A DNA stretch of 64,000 nt from SZUA-36 sp963753105 (GCA_963753105.1 CAVWBD010000001.1:248001-312000); one strand, 5' to 3'; shown: positions 47,540 through 57,277, numbered from the stretch's first letter. The notes: generated by a model not told the origin, from the sequence alone. A program made the numbers and translations.

Positions 47540-48145
47540 TCACGAACTGATCGTGTTTGACTTGTCGTTGCGCCACTCCAGCACTTCCGACTGGATTTGC
47601 GGGAAAAATTCCCGGAAAGCGACTTTGAATTGCGGTGCGAGTTCCGGCCACACCTCTGCAACACGGTGTAGCGGGTTGGGCCGCGTCAGGCGGGTGCCCA
47701 TCCCGGCCAGGCTAAACATGACAACGTCTTCTTCCCGGTAGGCCGTAAACAGGCCATGCAAATCCGCGTATTGCATGAACTGGTCCACACCCTCCGGTAC
47801 CAGGTGTTTGTTGTCACGCAAAAGATCACGCACCTCGACATCAAAACGCTCCAGGCTGCCTGGCATGTAGCGCCACCAGTTCAAGGCCAGTTCGTGGTCA
47901 AAAGCCAGGTCTATGATGATGCCGGAATAACGCCTGAACTCACGCGGAAACCTGCGCCGCAGTTTTTTGACAACCGGTGAGTGATCGGTACAACGGTCGA
48001 TATAGCGGTGCAAGATGATCCCCTGCCTGACCGGCTCCGGATAAATTTTTAGGGCGCGGCGGCCACGCACAAAATCGCCGATCATACCGCCGAGCATCAA
48101 ACCGCTATCGCCATTTGCCAAGCACAGGTGAGCCAGGAAATTCAT
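47540..48145 (-). CDS. acpH: ACP phosphodiesterase
   Basis: 201 aa from MNFLAHLCLA. Similar to E. coli AcpH, which removes the phosphopantetheine arm from acyl carrier protein: GGMIGDFVRGRR, GIILHRYIDRCTDHSPVV (metal-binding His/Asp), DLAFDHELALNWWRY, and VVMFSLAGMGTRLTRPN. The upstream 16 residues of the longer frame are dropped because family members begin at MNFLAH. Divergent from the hydrolase at 48221. Confidence 0.88.
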   Translation of the reverse strand: MNFLAHLCLANGDSGLMLGGMIGDFVRGRRALKIYPEPVRQGIILHRYIDRCTDHSPVVKKLRRRFPREFRRYSGIIIDLAFDHELALNWWRYMPGSLERFDVEVRDLLRDNKHLVPEGVDQFMQYADLHGLFTAYREEDVVMFSLAGMGTRLTRPNPLHRVAEVWPELAPQFKVAFREFFPQIQSEVLEWRNDKSNTISS

Positions 48146-48220
48146 GCATCCAACGTACCATAGAGTGAAGTTGCAGACTGCGGTATGATGCATACCTGCC
48201 TATTAGCGGTGAAACAGTAA

Positions 48221-48910
48221 ATGGCGGAGTCTCCAGTCACAGTAAAGCCCGATGCATTTCCGGCGTCCAGGTGTGAGTTTTTCCTGCGCGGGCCGGTAGG
48301 GCAACTGGAATGCGTTGCAGATGTTCCTGAACCGGATGATGAGCGCCCGGCAACCATCGTCATCTGCCATCCGCACCCCCTGCATGGCGGCACCATGCAC
48401 AACAAGGTCGTAACCATCATGGAGCGCTCCATGCGCGAACTCGGCCTGCGCACCATCCGCTTCAATTTTCGTGGCGCGGGTGAAAGCGAAGGTGAACACG
48501 ATGAAGGTTACGGTGAAACCGATGACCTGTTTGCCGTAACCGAATGGGTCCGTCACACCCGTCCTGACGATGACCTGTGGCTGGCCGGATTTTCATTCGG
48601 TTCCTATATTGCGCAACGCGCCGCACAGAACCTCAAACTCGGGCAGTTGATCACCATCGCACCACCGGTTGACCGCTACGAGTTTTCCAAGCTGGAGCAT
48701 CCCGAATGCCCATGGCTGGTCGTCATGGGAGACGAGGATGAGGTCGTGGCGCTCGAAGACGTCATCTGTTGGCTGGAAGAGGTGGAGCCCAGGCCCGAGT
48801 TCCTGGTCATGCAACTGGCTGATCATTTTTTCCACCGGCGCCTGATGGACCTGCGTGGCCTGCTGAAAAACGGCGTCATGCCAAACCTGCCAGAAAAAAT
48901 CTCTCAATAG
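48221..48910 (+). CDS. Predicted alpha/beta hydrolase (COG2945 type)
   Basis: 229 aa. Features HPHPLHGGTMHNKVV near the start, RFNFRGAGESEGEHDEG, nucleophile GFSFGSYIAQ (Ser about 131), VVMGDEDEVV with the acid, and DHFFHRRL with the histidine. COG2945 proteins are small cytoplasmic hydrolases of unknown substrate. The stop codon lies inside the first palindrome of a repeat (48905-48921). Confidence 0.85.
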   Translation: MAESPVTVKPDAFPASRCEFFLRGPVGQLECVADVPEPDDERPATIVICHPHPLHGGTMHNKVVTIMERSMRELGLRTIRFNFRGAGESEGEHDEGYGETDDLFAVTEWVRHTRPDDDLWLAGFSFGSYIAQRAAQNLKLGQLITIAPPVDRYEFSKLEHPECPWLVVMGDEDEVVALEDVICWLEEVEPRPEFLVMQLADHFFHRRLMDLRGLLKNGVMPNLPEKISQ

Positions 48911-48962
48911 CATCGCTATTGGCCAGACGCGGAGTACCGCTGGGTGCGTTAACTGGGCGCAA
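48905..48962. repeat. Imperfect direct repeat, copy 1
   Basis: Begins with the palindrome CAATAGC-ATC-GCTATTG and continues to TACCGCTGGGTGCG and AACTGGGCGCA. A second copy is at 49067-49122, with a handful of differences. Copy 1 overlaps the hydrolase stop codon. Confidence 0.7.
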
Positions 48963-49066
48963 CAGTTCAGTGATAAGTTGGCAAGTTAACCAGAACCCTC
49001 GGTCGCCCATGTTTTCCTGAAAATTGTGATCCAGGTGGTGTGAACGGTGGGATTACGCGATGCAGG

Positions 49067-49122
49067 CAATAGCATCGCTATTGGCAAATCGAGAAATACC
49101 GCTGGGTGCGTCAACTGGGCGC
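49067..49122. repeat. Imperfect direct repeat, copy 2
   Basis: Same palindrome and the same TACCGCTGGGTGCG/AACTGGGCGCA segment as the copy at 48905. The rest of 48963-49376 has no gene I can support. Confidence 0.7.
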
Positions 49123-49167
49123 AAGGCATGACTGAAAAACGGGGCAACCGAGGGTCCCTAATAAAAG

Positions 49168-49198
49168 AAAGGACCAGCAAGGGGTCAGCTGGTCCTTT
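49168..49198. terminator. Terminator-like hairpin between the hydrolase and bioC
   Basis: AAAGGACCAGC pairs with GCTGGTCCTTT around a 9-base loop. Further short palindromes follow (49204-49276, e.g. CGAAAATGG with CCATTTTCG at 49241-49272). It lies between convergent genes, so it could end either transcript. Confidence 0.65.
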
Positions 49199-49376
49199 CA
49201 GCGAGGTTCGAAGCAAGGGGACCTTCGAAGCCTCAGTACGAAAATGGAGTAAGGGGGAACGCCATTTTCGACTCGGCGGATCCAAATGGATCCAATTCAA
49301 ATACTTTGGGGGATTTATCACGATCCCCTTACCTTGCAGTCTACTCCAAGTTCATGGCAATTGAAATATGCCCGGG

Positions 49377-50252
49377 TCAAGCCTTCCCCCTTGATTTTGC
49401 ACGCAATGCATCAACCGAAAAGGTCGCGACATCGCCCTCGGGGGTTTTTACCGGCTGCCCCTCTTCGGGTGCAAAGGCCGTACCGTAAATAACCTCAAAA
49501 TTCACTGGATAACGACCCATTGTTCGAAACGGTTCGTACGCATCTGCCAGCTTTTCTGACTCCGCCCCCTGGATCACATCCTGCAGTCCCTCGCCGGCAA
49601 TAATGCTGATCCCCGTAGCTTCCAGCTCCTGCAACAACGACGGCACATCCGGGTATTCCAGCACCAGGCGCTCAGCATCCATCACCGGTTCGCGAAAACC
49701 AGCCCGGACCAACTCGTCACCAACATCATGCATATCCGGGAAATTTTGAACCGGTGAGCTTTTCCTCAGCTGCTGGCATGCACTGTTGAGTTCAAATAGT
49801 GTATCGGGTCCAAAACAGGTAAAGACCAGCATGGATCCAGGCCGCATGACACGCCGTAGTTCAGCGAAAATCGCCGGCACGTCCCAACCCCAGGATATGG
49901 CCAGGTTTGAGAAGACCAGGTCCACGCTGGCCGATGCGAATGGCAAGCGATGCATGTCGGCACACAGGTCCAGCGCACCACCGTTGCCCGGTTCAGCACT
50001 GGCCAACATGGCCTCGGACCAATCAAGCGCGATGACGCCTGCGTTGGGAAACTGCCCTGCCAATGAACGGCTTGCAATACCGGTTGCGCAACCCAGGTCC
50101 AGCACGACTGAGGGTTCGTAACGCCGAAATTCGATCCGCTCGAGCAGGCGCGAGCCAATTTCACGTTGCAATACAGCGTATTGCTCGTAATTATCCGCCG
50201 CTTGTTCAAAAAAATGCCGGATTGCTTTCCGGCCTTTAAATGCCTTGCTCAT
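49377..50252 (-). CDS. bioC: Malonyl-ACP O-methyltransferase
   Basis: 291 aa. Class I SAM methyltransferase: VVLDLGCATGIASRSLAGQFP (motif I about 49-65), ALDWSEAMLA, DLCADMHRLPFASASVDLVFSNLAISW and LRRVMRPGSMLVFTCFG. BioC methylates malonyl-ACP to start pimelate synthesis for biotin. Overlap of 4 bases with bioH (ATGA) strengthens the call. The C-terminus (TPEGDVATFSVDALRAK) is as in BioC relatives. Confidence 0.93.
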   Translation of the reverse strand: MSKAFKGRKAIRHFFEQAADNYEQYAVLQREIGSRLLERIEFRRYEPSVVLDLGCATGIASRSLAGQFPNAGVIALDWSEAMLASAEPGNGGALDLCADMHRLPFASASVDLVFSNLAISWGWDVPAIFAELRRVMRPGSMLVFTCFGPDTLFELNSACQQLRKSSPVQNFPDMHDVGDELVRAGFREPVMDAERLVLEYPDVPSLLQELEATGISIIAGEGLQDVIQGAESEKLADAYEPFRTMGRYPVNFEVIYGTAFAPEEGQPVKTPEGDVATFSVDALRAKSRGKA

Positions 50253-51028
50253 ACGGTCCGTCCACCTGCAAGAAAATCGCGTACAGCAGACACAAAAGCC
50301 TGCTCATGGCTGATAAAGGGTACATGACCGGCCCCATCGATGATCTCTACCCTCGCATCCGGCATCCGCGCCGCAGCCTGCTGCGAGGATTCAGCCCTGA
50401 TGGTTCGGTCATGGGAGCCGGTCAGAAACAGCGTGGATGTTTTTATGCCGCCAAGGTCTGCCAACAGGTTGCTGTCATACAGCAGTTGCAAGCCGTTACG
50501 CAATGTATCACCAGCGGGAAGTTTGTCCTTCAGCGGTGGTCCACCGAGACGGTGGGTTGCTTCCTGTAAATAATCGGTACCGAATGTCTGCAGGGCAAAC
50601 TGCCCCATGGCCGTTTCGAAATCCGTCTCGAGTCCCTGCATGAATGCCTGCCGGGCACCGGATGGCACACCCCAGTCCCAACCATCGCGCCGGGCAAAAC
50701 TCGGTGTTGCACCTACCAGTATCATCTTCGCCACGTTTTGCGGGTATTTCAAAGCGGCGGCCATTGACACCAGACCACCGAATGACCAGCCCAACCAGGC
50801 CGCTGGCGGAACGGCCGCCACCACCTGTGTAACGATCTCGTCCAGGCTGCACGGTAGAGAGACATCACGGTTGAAACCGTGTCCGGGCAGGTCAAGCAGA
50901 TGAACGCGATATTCATCAGCCAGGGTTTCAACCAGGCCGCCCCAGATACCGCTGTGCATGGACCAGCCCGGCAATAACACCAGGTCAGGACCTCTCCCGC
51001 GTGTACTGATTTTCAAATTTTTATCCAT
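50249..51028 (-). CDS. bioH: Pimeloyl-ACP methyl ester carboxylesterase
   Basis: 259 aa. LPGWSMHSGIWGGL (oxyanion Trp22), LLDLPGHGFN, nucleophile LGWSFGGLVSM (Ser82), FLTGSHDRTIR with the acid, and GAGHVPFISHEQAF with the histidine. Hydrolyses pimeloyl-ACP methyl ester, the step after BioC. Operon bioH-bioC; bioB and other biotin genes are not in the window. Divergent from the ComF-like gene. Confidence 0.92.
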   Translation of the reverse strand: MDKNLKISTRGRGPDLVLLPGWSMHSGIWGGLVETLADEYRVHLLDLPGHGFNRDVSLPCSLDEIVTQVVAAVPPAAWLGWSFGGLVSMAAALKYPQNVAKMILVGATPSFARRDGWDWGVPSGARQAFMQGLETDFETAMGQFALQTFGTDYLQEATHRLGGPPLKDKLPAGDTLRNGLQLLYDSNLLADLGGIKTSTLFLTGSHDRTIRAESSQQAAARMPDARVEIIDGAGHVPFISHEQAFVSAVRDFLAGGRTV

Positions 51029-51174
51029 GATCGGATGCCATCATTCCGTTTCCGGGACCCGTTTTGCGGATATCGGTGTGTCCAAGCGCCTACGAATCCA
51101 CGGGCGGTTTTCCGTCCTGAATCAGGGCCTCCCACTGACTCTTGGCTGTCAGTAAACGAGGTATAACCATCGTC

Positions 51175-51936
51175 ATGCAGTATGAAAACCGCGCTTTAGC
51201 CTGTCAATCTGAAAAAGGCCCCGTAACAAAAACTTGCACCACACTGCTGGATTTACTGCTACCGCCACATTGCATTCTGTGTGGCCTGCCATCTGGTCCG
51301 GCCTGTATCTGCACGGTGTGCCGGCAGGCGCTGACCTGGGCCGGGCGACGCTGTCGGCAATGTGGCCTGCCATTGGCAGCTGTTGGCGACAGCTCGTGTG
51401 GACAGTGCATCTTGCACCCACCGCCATTCACAGAGACGGTTTATCCCCTGCAATACCTGTTTCCCGCCGACCGCCTGGTGCAGGCCTTCAAGTTCAGGCG
51501 CCAACACGCAGCAGGCAGAATCCTCGCACAGTTGATGTGCGAGTGGATCGGCAATCAGCAGACAGATCACCCCGATGCGCTGATCCCGGTGCCGCTGCAC
51601 ACGCTGCGCTTGTTCAAACGCAGCTTTAACCAGTCCTATGAACTCGCCACCCACATCAGCCGGGTGCTTGGTATCCCGCTACAAGCCGGATCACTGCGAC
51701 GGCACCGCAATACCCGGGCACAATCCGGTCTGGACCGCCGACAGCGCAGGCACAATGTACACGGGGCATTCTACTGGCATGGCCGGCAGCCGCCGCCCCG
51801 GCACGTTGCCCTGGTTGATGATGTCATGACCACCGGAACGACGGTGACCGAGTGTGCACGGGTTCTGAAAAAAGCAGGCAGCCAGCGTGTGGATGTGTGG
51901 GTGGCGGCGCGGGCCATTCCTCCCGGGCAGCGTTAG
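51175..51936 (+). CDS. comF: ComF-family phosphoribosyltransferase-like protein
   Basis: 253 aa. N-terminal double zinc-ribbon (CILCG, CTVC; CRQCG, CGQC), then RFKRQH-type KFRRQHAAGRILAQL, PVPLH, RGFNQS-like RSFNQSYELA, and the PRPP loop VALVDDVMTTGTTVTECA. Related to DNA uptake protein ComF and GntX. The ATG at 51175 is chosen; an upstream TTG (51142) is in frame but unlikely. It neighbours bioH, as gntX/comF often does in gammaproteobacteria. Confidence 0.88.
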   Translation: MQYENRALACQSEKGPVTKTCTTLLDLLLPPHCILCGLPSGPACICTVCRQALTWAGRRCRQCGLPLAAVGDSSCGQCILHPPPFTETVYPLQYLFPADRLVQAFKFRRQHAAGRILAQLMCEWIGNQQTDHPDALIPVPLHTLRLFKRSFNQSYELATHISRVLGIPLQAGSLRRHRNTRAQSGLDRRQRRHNVHGAFYWHGRQPPPRHVALVDDVMTTGTTVTECARVLKKAGSQRVDVWVAARAIPPGQR

Positions 51937-52409
51937 TGGTCTTGATCCCCGGACAAAATGGCCCAGCGTTCATGGTCACGCCATTCACCGTTGATCTTTA
52001 GCAGGTCTTTTGCATAACCTTCGTACCGGAAGCCAACACCCTGCACCAGGGCAATCGATGACAGGTTTTCCGGCTGTATATTGGCCTCGAGCCGGTGCAG
52101 GCCGAGTTCATCAAAAGCATGGCGGATGACCTGTAGCATACCCTCTTTCATGTAGCCCTTTCCAACCTGTCCGGTGACACCAAAATAGCTGACCCAGGCA
52201 CTGCACAGGGCGTCATAGGTGATGGCGCTGAGGTTGATCACACCACAGATGGCATTATCGTCAAGGTGCCTGACCAGGAATCCGGCTTCATTGTCACGTG
52301 CAAGACGTTTCATATACCGTTGCCAGCCGGCATGGTCCTTGGGGGCGGTCACCCATGGATAATGCAGGCCTACGCTGTCACGCATGGCTGCGAGGAAAGT
52401 CTGCTTCAT
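51933..52409 (-). CDS. GNAT acetyltransferase, RimJ/RimL type
   Basis: 158 aa. GNAT fold with GVINLSAITYDALCSAWVSYF, the acetyl-CoA loop GQVGKGYMKEGML, and LHRLEANIQPENLSSIALVQGVGF, matching the ribosomal-protein N-acetyltransferase subgroup. The target is unknown. Lies 58 bases after ubiA on the same strand; overlaps the end of comF by 4 bases in convergent orientation. Confidence 0.85.
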   Translation of the reverse strand: MKQTFLAAMRDSVGLHYPWVTAPKDHAGWQRYMKRLARDNEAGFLVRHLDDNAICGVINLSAITYDALCSAWVSYFGVTGQVGKGYMKEGMLQVIRHAFDELGLHRLEANIQPENLSSIALVQGVGFRYEGYAKDLLKINGEWRDHERWAILSGDQDH

Positions 52410-52467
52410 CCTCCGCGATCGGTACCTGTATACGGGTTCTGAACCCTTGCGGGGATAACATGGGAGA

Positions 52468-53325
52468 TCAAACCAGGGCGTAGGTGATGATCAGACCGAG
52501 CCAGATCACCGCACCCACCCAGTTGTTGTTCAAAAAGGCCGCAAAACATGCTGCCCGGTCACGCTTCCTGACCCGGTGCTGCTGCCGCACAAACAGAATG
52601 GCAGCGGCACCCACGCCGGCAAACCACGGCCATGCAAATTGCATGATCACACCCAGCCACAAGAGCAAGGCAATCATCAGCACCTTCAATACCCGCAGGA
52701 TGGTGAGGTCATGACGCCCGAAGGCAATGGCGGTGGATTTCAGACCAATACTGATATCGTCATCACGATCCACCATGGCATACAGGGTGTCGTAAATCAC
52801 CGACCAGACTACATTGATCAGCAAAATCAGCCAGGCAACGGGCGCGACCTGGCCGGTCTCGGCGGCAAAGGCCATCGGTATGCCCCAGCCAAACGCCACA
52901 CCCAGCACCACTTGCGGGTAGTGGGTCCAGCGTTTGAAAAAGGGATAAGTGGAAGCCAGCACGGCGCCGGCAAAGGCCAGCTTGATGGTCAGGGCATTGG
53001 TCATCAGCACCAGGCCGAATGCCAGCAACATCAGCACCAGGAACGTAAGCAGGGCCTCGCGCACGGTCAATTCACCGGAGGCCAGCGGGCGCATGCGGGT
53101 GCGTTCGACATGGGGGTCGAAATCGCGGTCGGCCACGTCATTCATGATGCAGCCCGCAGCACGCATCAGCACGACACCACAGCAGAAAATCAGCACGTTT
53201 TTGAGCGACGGTCTGCCGTCACCCGCGATCCACAGGGCCCACAGCGTCGGCCACAATAACAACAGGGTGCCGATCGGCCGGTCAAAGCGCATCAGGCGCC
53301 ACAGGGCGTTCCATTTCATTCGCAT
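52468..53325 (-). CDS. ubiA: 4-Hydroxybenzoate octaprenyltransferase
   Basis: 285 aa from the ATG at 53325. Prenyltransferase with about 9 helices; first Asp-rich motif NDVADRDFD (62-70), second YDTLYAMVDRDDDISIGLKS. Start region MKWNALWRLMRFDRPIGTLLLLWPT is typical. Attaches the polyprenyl tail in ubiquinone synthesis. The long upstream extension of the open frame is not coding. Confidence 0.95.
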   Translation of the reverse strand: MRMKWNALWRLMRFDRPIGTLLLLWPTLWALWIAGDGRPSLKNVLIFCCGVVLMRAAGCIMNDVADRDFDPHVERTRMRPLASGELTVREALLTFLVLMLLAFGLVLMTNALTIKLAFAGAVLASTYPFFKRWTHYPQVVLGVAFGWGIPMAFAAETGQVAPVAWLILLINVVWSVIYDTLYAMVDRDDDISIGLKSTAIAFGRHDLTILRVLKVLMIALLLWLGVIMQFAWPWFAGVGAAAILFVRQQHRVRKRDRAACFAAFLNNNWVGAVIWLGLIITYALV

Positions 53326-53383
53326 GGGGAGATTATATGTAGTGTGCAAGCACCTGTGAAAAAAAATCATTACAATGCGCGCC

Positions 53384-54172
53384 ATGGAACTGATCGACAT
53401 CGGCTGCAACCTGACCCACGACTCCTTCGATGATGACCGCGATGCGGTCATCGCCGCGGCCCGTGAAGCCGGCGTGGTGCAGATCATCGTCACCGGCGCC
53501 AGCGCTTCAGGCAGCCAGGCAGCCGTGCAAATCGCCAGGCAATATCCCGGGCAGCTCTACGCTACCGCGGGTGTGCACCCACACCACGCTTCGGCGTTTA
53601 ATGATGAAACTGAACATCTGTTGCGCGCACTGGCAACAGATACCTCCGTGGTCGCTGTCGGCGAAACCGGCCTGGATTATTTCCGTGATTTTTCACCGCG
53701 TGACATGCAACGCGAATCTTTCGAACGGCAGATACAGATCGCCATCGACACCGGTCTGCCGATTTTCCTGCACCAGCGGGATGCGCACGGCGATTTCATC
53801 ACTATTCTCAGAAAATACCGCGAACAGCTGAACGAGGTGGTGGTGCATTGTTTTACCGGCAGCCAGCGGGAACTGCACGAATGCCTGGATCTTGATTGTC
53901 ACATCGGTATCACCGGCTGGATCTGTGACGAGCGCCGTGGCACCCACATGAAGGCCTTCATGAAGGATATCCCGGCCAACCGCTTGATGATCGAGACCGA
54001 CGCACCCTATTTGAAACCGCGCAACCTGCGTCCCAAGATCAAGAGCCATCGCAACGAACCGCGCCTGTTGCCATGGATACTCGGCACACTGGCCGCCTGC
54101 CGGGATGAAGACCCGGAAGCATTGGCCGAGGCCACTACGCGCAACGCGCGCGCATTTTTCCGTCTGAACTAA
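53384..54172 (+). CDS. tatD: TatD family 3'-5' exonuclease/DNase
   Basis: 262 aa starting MELIDIGCNLTHDSF. TIM-barrel metal hydrolase: AGVHPHHASAF, VVAVGETGLDYFRDFS, FLHQRDAHGDF, VVHCFTGSQRELHECL, GITGWICDERRG and LMIETDAPYLKPRNL. The GITGWICDERRG block is diagnostic of TatD proper, as against YcfH/YjjV. Divergent from ubiA with a 58-base gap. Confidence 0.94.
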   Translation: MELIDIGCNLTHDSFDDDRDAVIAAAREAGVVQIIVTGASASGSQAAVQIARQYPGQLYATAGVHPHHASAFNDETEHLLRALATDTSVVAVGETGLDYFRDFSPRDMQRESFERQIQIAIDTGLPIFLHQRDAHGDFITILRKYREQLNEVVVHCFTGSQRELHECLDLDCHIGITGWICDERRGTHMKAFMKDIPANRLMIETDAPYLKPRNLRPKIKSHRNEPRLLPWILGTLAACRDEDPEALAEATTRNARAFFRLN

Positions 54173-54343
54173 GTAGTAAATATGGGTCAGCAGCATCGCC
54201 GGTTTTGGTAATTACCACTACAAATACGCCAGCGGCCCGCTGATAAGAGCTTCGACCCACAAATCACTCGACCCAACTTCTTGCACGGTCCAATACGCGT
54301 TTTGTAGCGTATGCTTGGCAGTGTCAACAGTGTTGGAAGGTTC

Positions 54344-55532
54344 ATGAAGAGACCCTCGCCGGTCATTGCTCTCATGGCGTTTCTGGTGGCGGGTTGCACC
54401 ACCCACCAAGCTCAATCCAGGTCGCCGACCAGCCGGCGCCACTGGCGGGCAGTGCTCGCCCGGCCTTGTCGTTCAATAATGGATTGTTCGGTGAACGTCC
54501 GGACATCATTCCGGTCGCTGACATTTTCCGCTTGTCCAATGAACAACAGGCGATTTTAAACGGTATTTCGAAAGCCCCATCTTGCAAAACACGCCCTGCC
54601 TATGAGCGCGTTTACGGTTACCTGCGCAGCATCACGATGTATTTCGGTTACCAGGGCGACACCTTCACGGCTGAGCGGGCCTTGCAGAATGAGTCGGGCA
54701 ACTGCCTTTCGCTGGCGATCCTGACTACCGCGCTGGCCAATCTCGCAGGCGTTGAAACGGCTTACCAACTGGTCGATTCAGCGCCGGTGTTCGAATCCCA
54801 CAAAAGCATCGTATACAGGGGCCAGCACGTACGGACCAAGCTGTTCCCGGCCAAGAGTGAACGCGTGCGACGGATCAAGTTTGTGCCGGGACGCAGCGGC
54901 CTGTTGGTCGATTATTTCCCGACCGGGGGCGCCCGTTTTGTCGCTAACATCACCGGAGACCCAGTACATCGCCATGTACTACAACAACCAGGCCAGTGAA
55001 GCGATCGCGCGGGAAGACTACAACACCGCTTTTTGGCTGTTGCAGGAAACACTGGAACTGACCCCGGATGACGCCGGGGCGATCAACTCGATGGCCGTCG
55101 TGCACCGCAGGGCTGGCGACCTGGAAAAGGCCGAGGAGATATTCGAGTACGGCATCACCCACCTGGACGACAAGATCAGCCTGCTCAGAAACTACCGGGT
55201 GCTTCTGGAGCAACAGGGGCAGCATGACGAAGTGGCCCGAATCAACTTAAAACTGGCGCAACTCGATGACCCAAGCCCTTTCGACTGGTTACACGCAGGT
55301 CATGGCGCATACAGCGAAGGGAATTTCCGGGAGGCCGCGTTGTTTTACAGGAAAGCTGCAAAAATGCCCCATACCTGCACGAAAGCTATGCCGGCATGGC
55401 CAAGGCCTACTACATGATCGGTGATACGAATGGCGCCGAGCGGGAATTCAGAACCGCACTGGAGAAATCCCAGCGTCTGTCCACCGCTCCATGTACGAGG
55501 CCAAGCTGTTGGCCTTGAGCCAGGATTCCTGA
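54344..55532 (+). CDS. Lipoprotein with transglutaminase-like and TPR regions (frameshifted)
   Basis: About 396 codons with three or four shifts (near 54410, 54955, 55365 and 55470). It starts with a lipoprotein signal (MKRPSPVIALMAFLVAGC, lipobox VAGC) behind GGAAGG. The middle part has ESGNCLSLAILTTALANLAG, a cysteine segment typical of transglutaminase/peptidase-like folds. TPR repeats follow (YNTAFWLLQETLELTPDDAGAIN; LEKAEEIFEYGITHLDDK). Probably anchored in the outer membrane and binding or processing a peptide. It is not related in sequence to the 7-23 kb array apart from the TPR fold. Confidence 0.75.
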
Positions 55533-55586
55533 GCCGGGTATTACTTTCCTGTCACGAAACCATCCGGCCCTCGGGCACGCCGGGAC

Positions 55587-56360
55587 TCAACTCCGTAAAC
55601 CGATTCCCTTGTGCAATAGCCACAGGCACAGGCTGCCCAGGATCACACCAAACACCGCGATAATGGCGTAGGCATAGGCAATGCTGACATCGGACACACC
55701 CAGGATGCCGTAACGGAAGCCGTTAACCATGTACAGGATCGGGTTGAAGGCCGAGACCCTCTGCCAGAATTCCGGTAACAGGCTGATGGAATAGAAAACA
55801 CCACCCAAATAAGTCAGCGGTGTCAGGATAAAGGTCGGCACAATGGCGATATCGTCAAACTTGTTGGCGAAGATGGCGTTGACCATGCCGGCCATGGCAA
55901 ACACGATGGATGTCAGTAGCAGCACGGAGATCGTTATGAACGGGTGCTGGATCTCGAGACGCGTGAAAAACAGCGAGACCACCGTCACCACCGCACCGAC
56001 CATGATGCCCCTGGCCAGCGCCCCGGTCACATAACCGGCCAGAATCACCCAGTTGGGTAGCGGGGATATCAGCAATTCCTCGATATGCTTGCCAAACTTG
56101 GCGCCGAAGAACGATGAGACCATGTTCCCGTAGGAATTGGTGATCACCGACATCATGATCAGGCCCGGTACGATGAACTGCATGTAGTCAAAGCCGCCCA
56201 TCTCGCCGATTCGGCGTCCGATCAGGTTGCCAAAAATGATGAAGTACAGGGTCATCGTAATCGCCGGTGGCACCACGGTCTGCGCCCAGATACGCAGGAT
56301 ACGCGTCACTTCCTTATGCACGATGGTCTTGTAGCCAACCCAGTTCACGCGCATGTTCAT
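55587..56360 (-). CDS. yadH: ABC-2 transporter permease, YadH type
   Basis: 257 aa with six membrane segments. KEVTRILRIWAQTVVPPAITMTLYF, FGKHIEELLISPLPNWVIL, and TPLTYLGGVFYSISLLPEFWQ match YadH. Partner of the ATPase encoded upstream (4-base overlap). An exporter of unknown substrate in the inner membrane. Confidence 0.92.
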   Translation of the reverse strand: MNMRVNWVGYKTIVHKEVTRILRIWAQTVVPPAITMTLYFIIFGNLIGRRIGEMGGFDYMQFIVPGLIMMSVITNSYGNMVSSFFGAKFGKHIEELLISPLPNWVILAGYVTGALARGIMVGAVVTVVSLFFTRLEIQHPFITISVLLLTSIVFAMAGMVNAIFANKFDDIAIVPTFILTPLTYLGGVFYSISLLPEFWQRVSAFNPILYMVNGFRYGILGVSDVSIAYAYAIIAVFGVILGSLCLWLLHKGIGLRS

Positions 56361-57277
56361 TTCATCACCCCCTTGTCCACCAGGCGCAGGAACAGCTCTT
56401 CGAGGCGGTTGGCCTTGTTGCGCATGCTCAGCACCCGGACACCGGCGGCATCCAGTCCAGAAAACAGGTTATTGAGTGATTTTTGTTTTGGAAAAGTGGC
56501 TTCCAGCGTGTACTCGTCGCGCAATACGATCTCCATGCCCTCGACGACAGGCGCCGCCGACAGGGGTTCGCGAACATCCAGCACCACCGTTTCGATATCC
56601 AGCGTGGCGAGCAGGGACTTCATATTCGTGTCCTGGATAATCTTGCCGTGGTCGATGATGGCGATGTTGCGGCACAGTTCCTCGGCTTCCTCGAGGTAAT
56701 GGGTGGTCAGAATCACGGTCGTACCGCTGGTATTGATCTCGCGGATGAATTCCCACATGGAACGCCGGATCTCGATATCCACACCGGCAGTGGGCTCATC
56801 CAGTATCAGCAGCCTGGGTTCATTGACCATGGCGCGGGCGATCATCAAACGCCGTTTCATACCGCCTGAGAGCATCCTGGAAGGTTTGTCGTGCTTGTCC
56901 CACAACTGTAACTGGCGCAGGTATTTTTCCGCCCGCTCACATGCCAGCTTGCGGTTAATCCCGTAGTAACCTGCCTGGTTAATAATGATATCAAGCGGTT
57001 TTTCGAACTGGTTGAAGTTCAACTCCTGTGGTACCAGCCCGATAAATGACATGGCTATTGAGCGCTGCCTGAGCACGCTGGTGCCAAACACGCTGACATC
57101 GCCGGAACTCGCGTTGACCAGGGAGCTTATGATACCGATCAGGGTGGATTTACCGGCACCGTTGGGACCCAGCAGGGCAAAGAAATCGCCCTCTTCCACG
57201 CCCAGTGAAATACCTTTCAGGGCTTCGACGCCGTTGGCGTAGGTCTTGGTCAGATTGTCAACTTTCAATGCGTGCAT
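56357..57277 (-). CDS. yadG: ABC transporter ATPase, YadG type
   Basis: 306 aa from the ATG at 57277 (a TTG one codon earlier is ignored). Walker A GPNGAGKST, Q-loop LVPQELNFN, signature LSGGMKRRL, Walker B LLILDEPTAGVD, switch TTHYLEEAEEL. The block NQAGYYGINRK is characteristic of YadG. Energises YadH. Confidence 0.93.
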   Translation of the reverse strand: MHALKVDNLTKTYANGVEALKGISLGVEEGDFFALLGPNGAGKSTLIGIISSLVNASSGDVSVFGTSVLRQRSIAMSFIGLVPQELNFNQFEKPLDIIINQAGYYGINRKLACERAEKYLRQLQLWDKHDKPSRMLSGGMKRRLMIARAMVNEPRLLILDEPTAGVDIEIRRSMWEFIREINTSGTTVILTTHYLEEAEELCRNIAIIDHGKIIQDTNMKSLLATLDIETVVLDVREPLSAAPVVEGMEIVLRDEYTLEATFPKQKSLNNLFSGLDAAGVRVLSMRNKANRLEELFLRLVDKGVMK

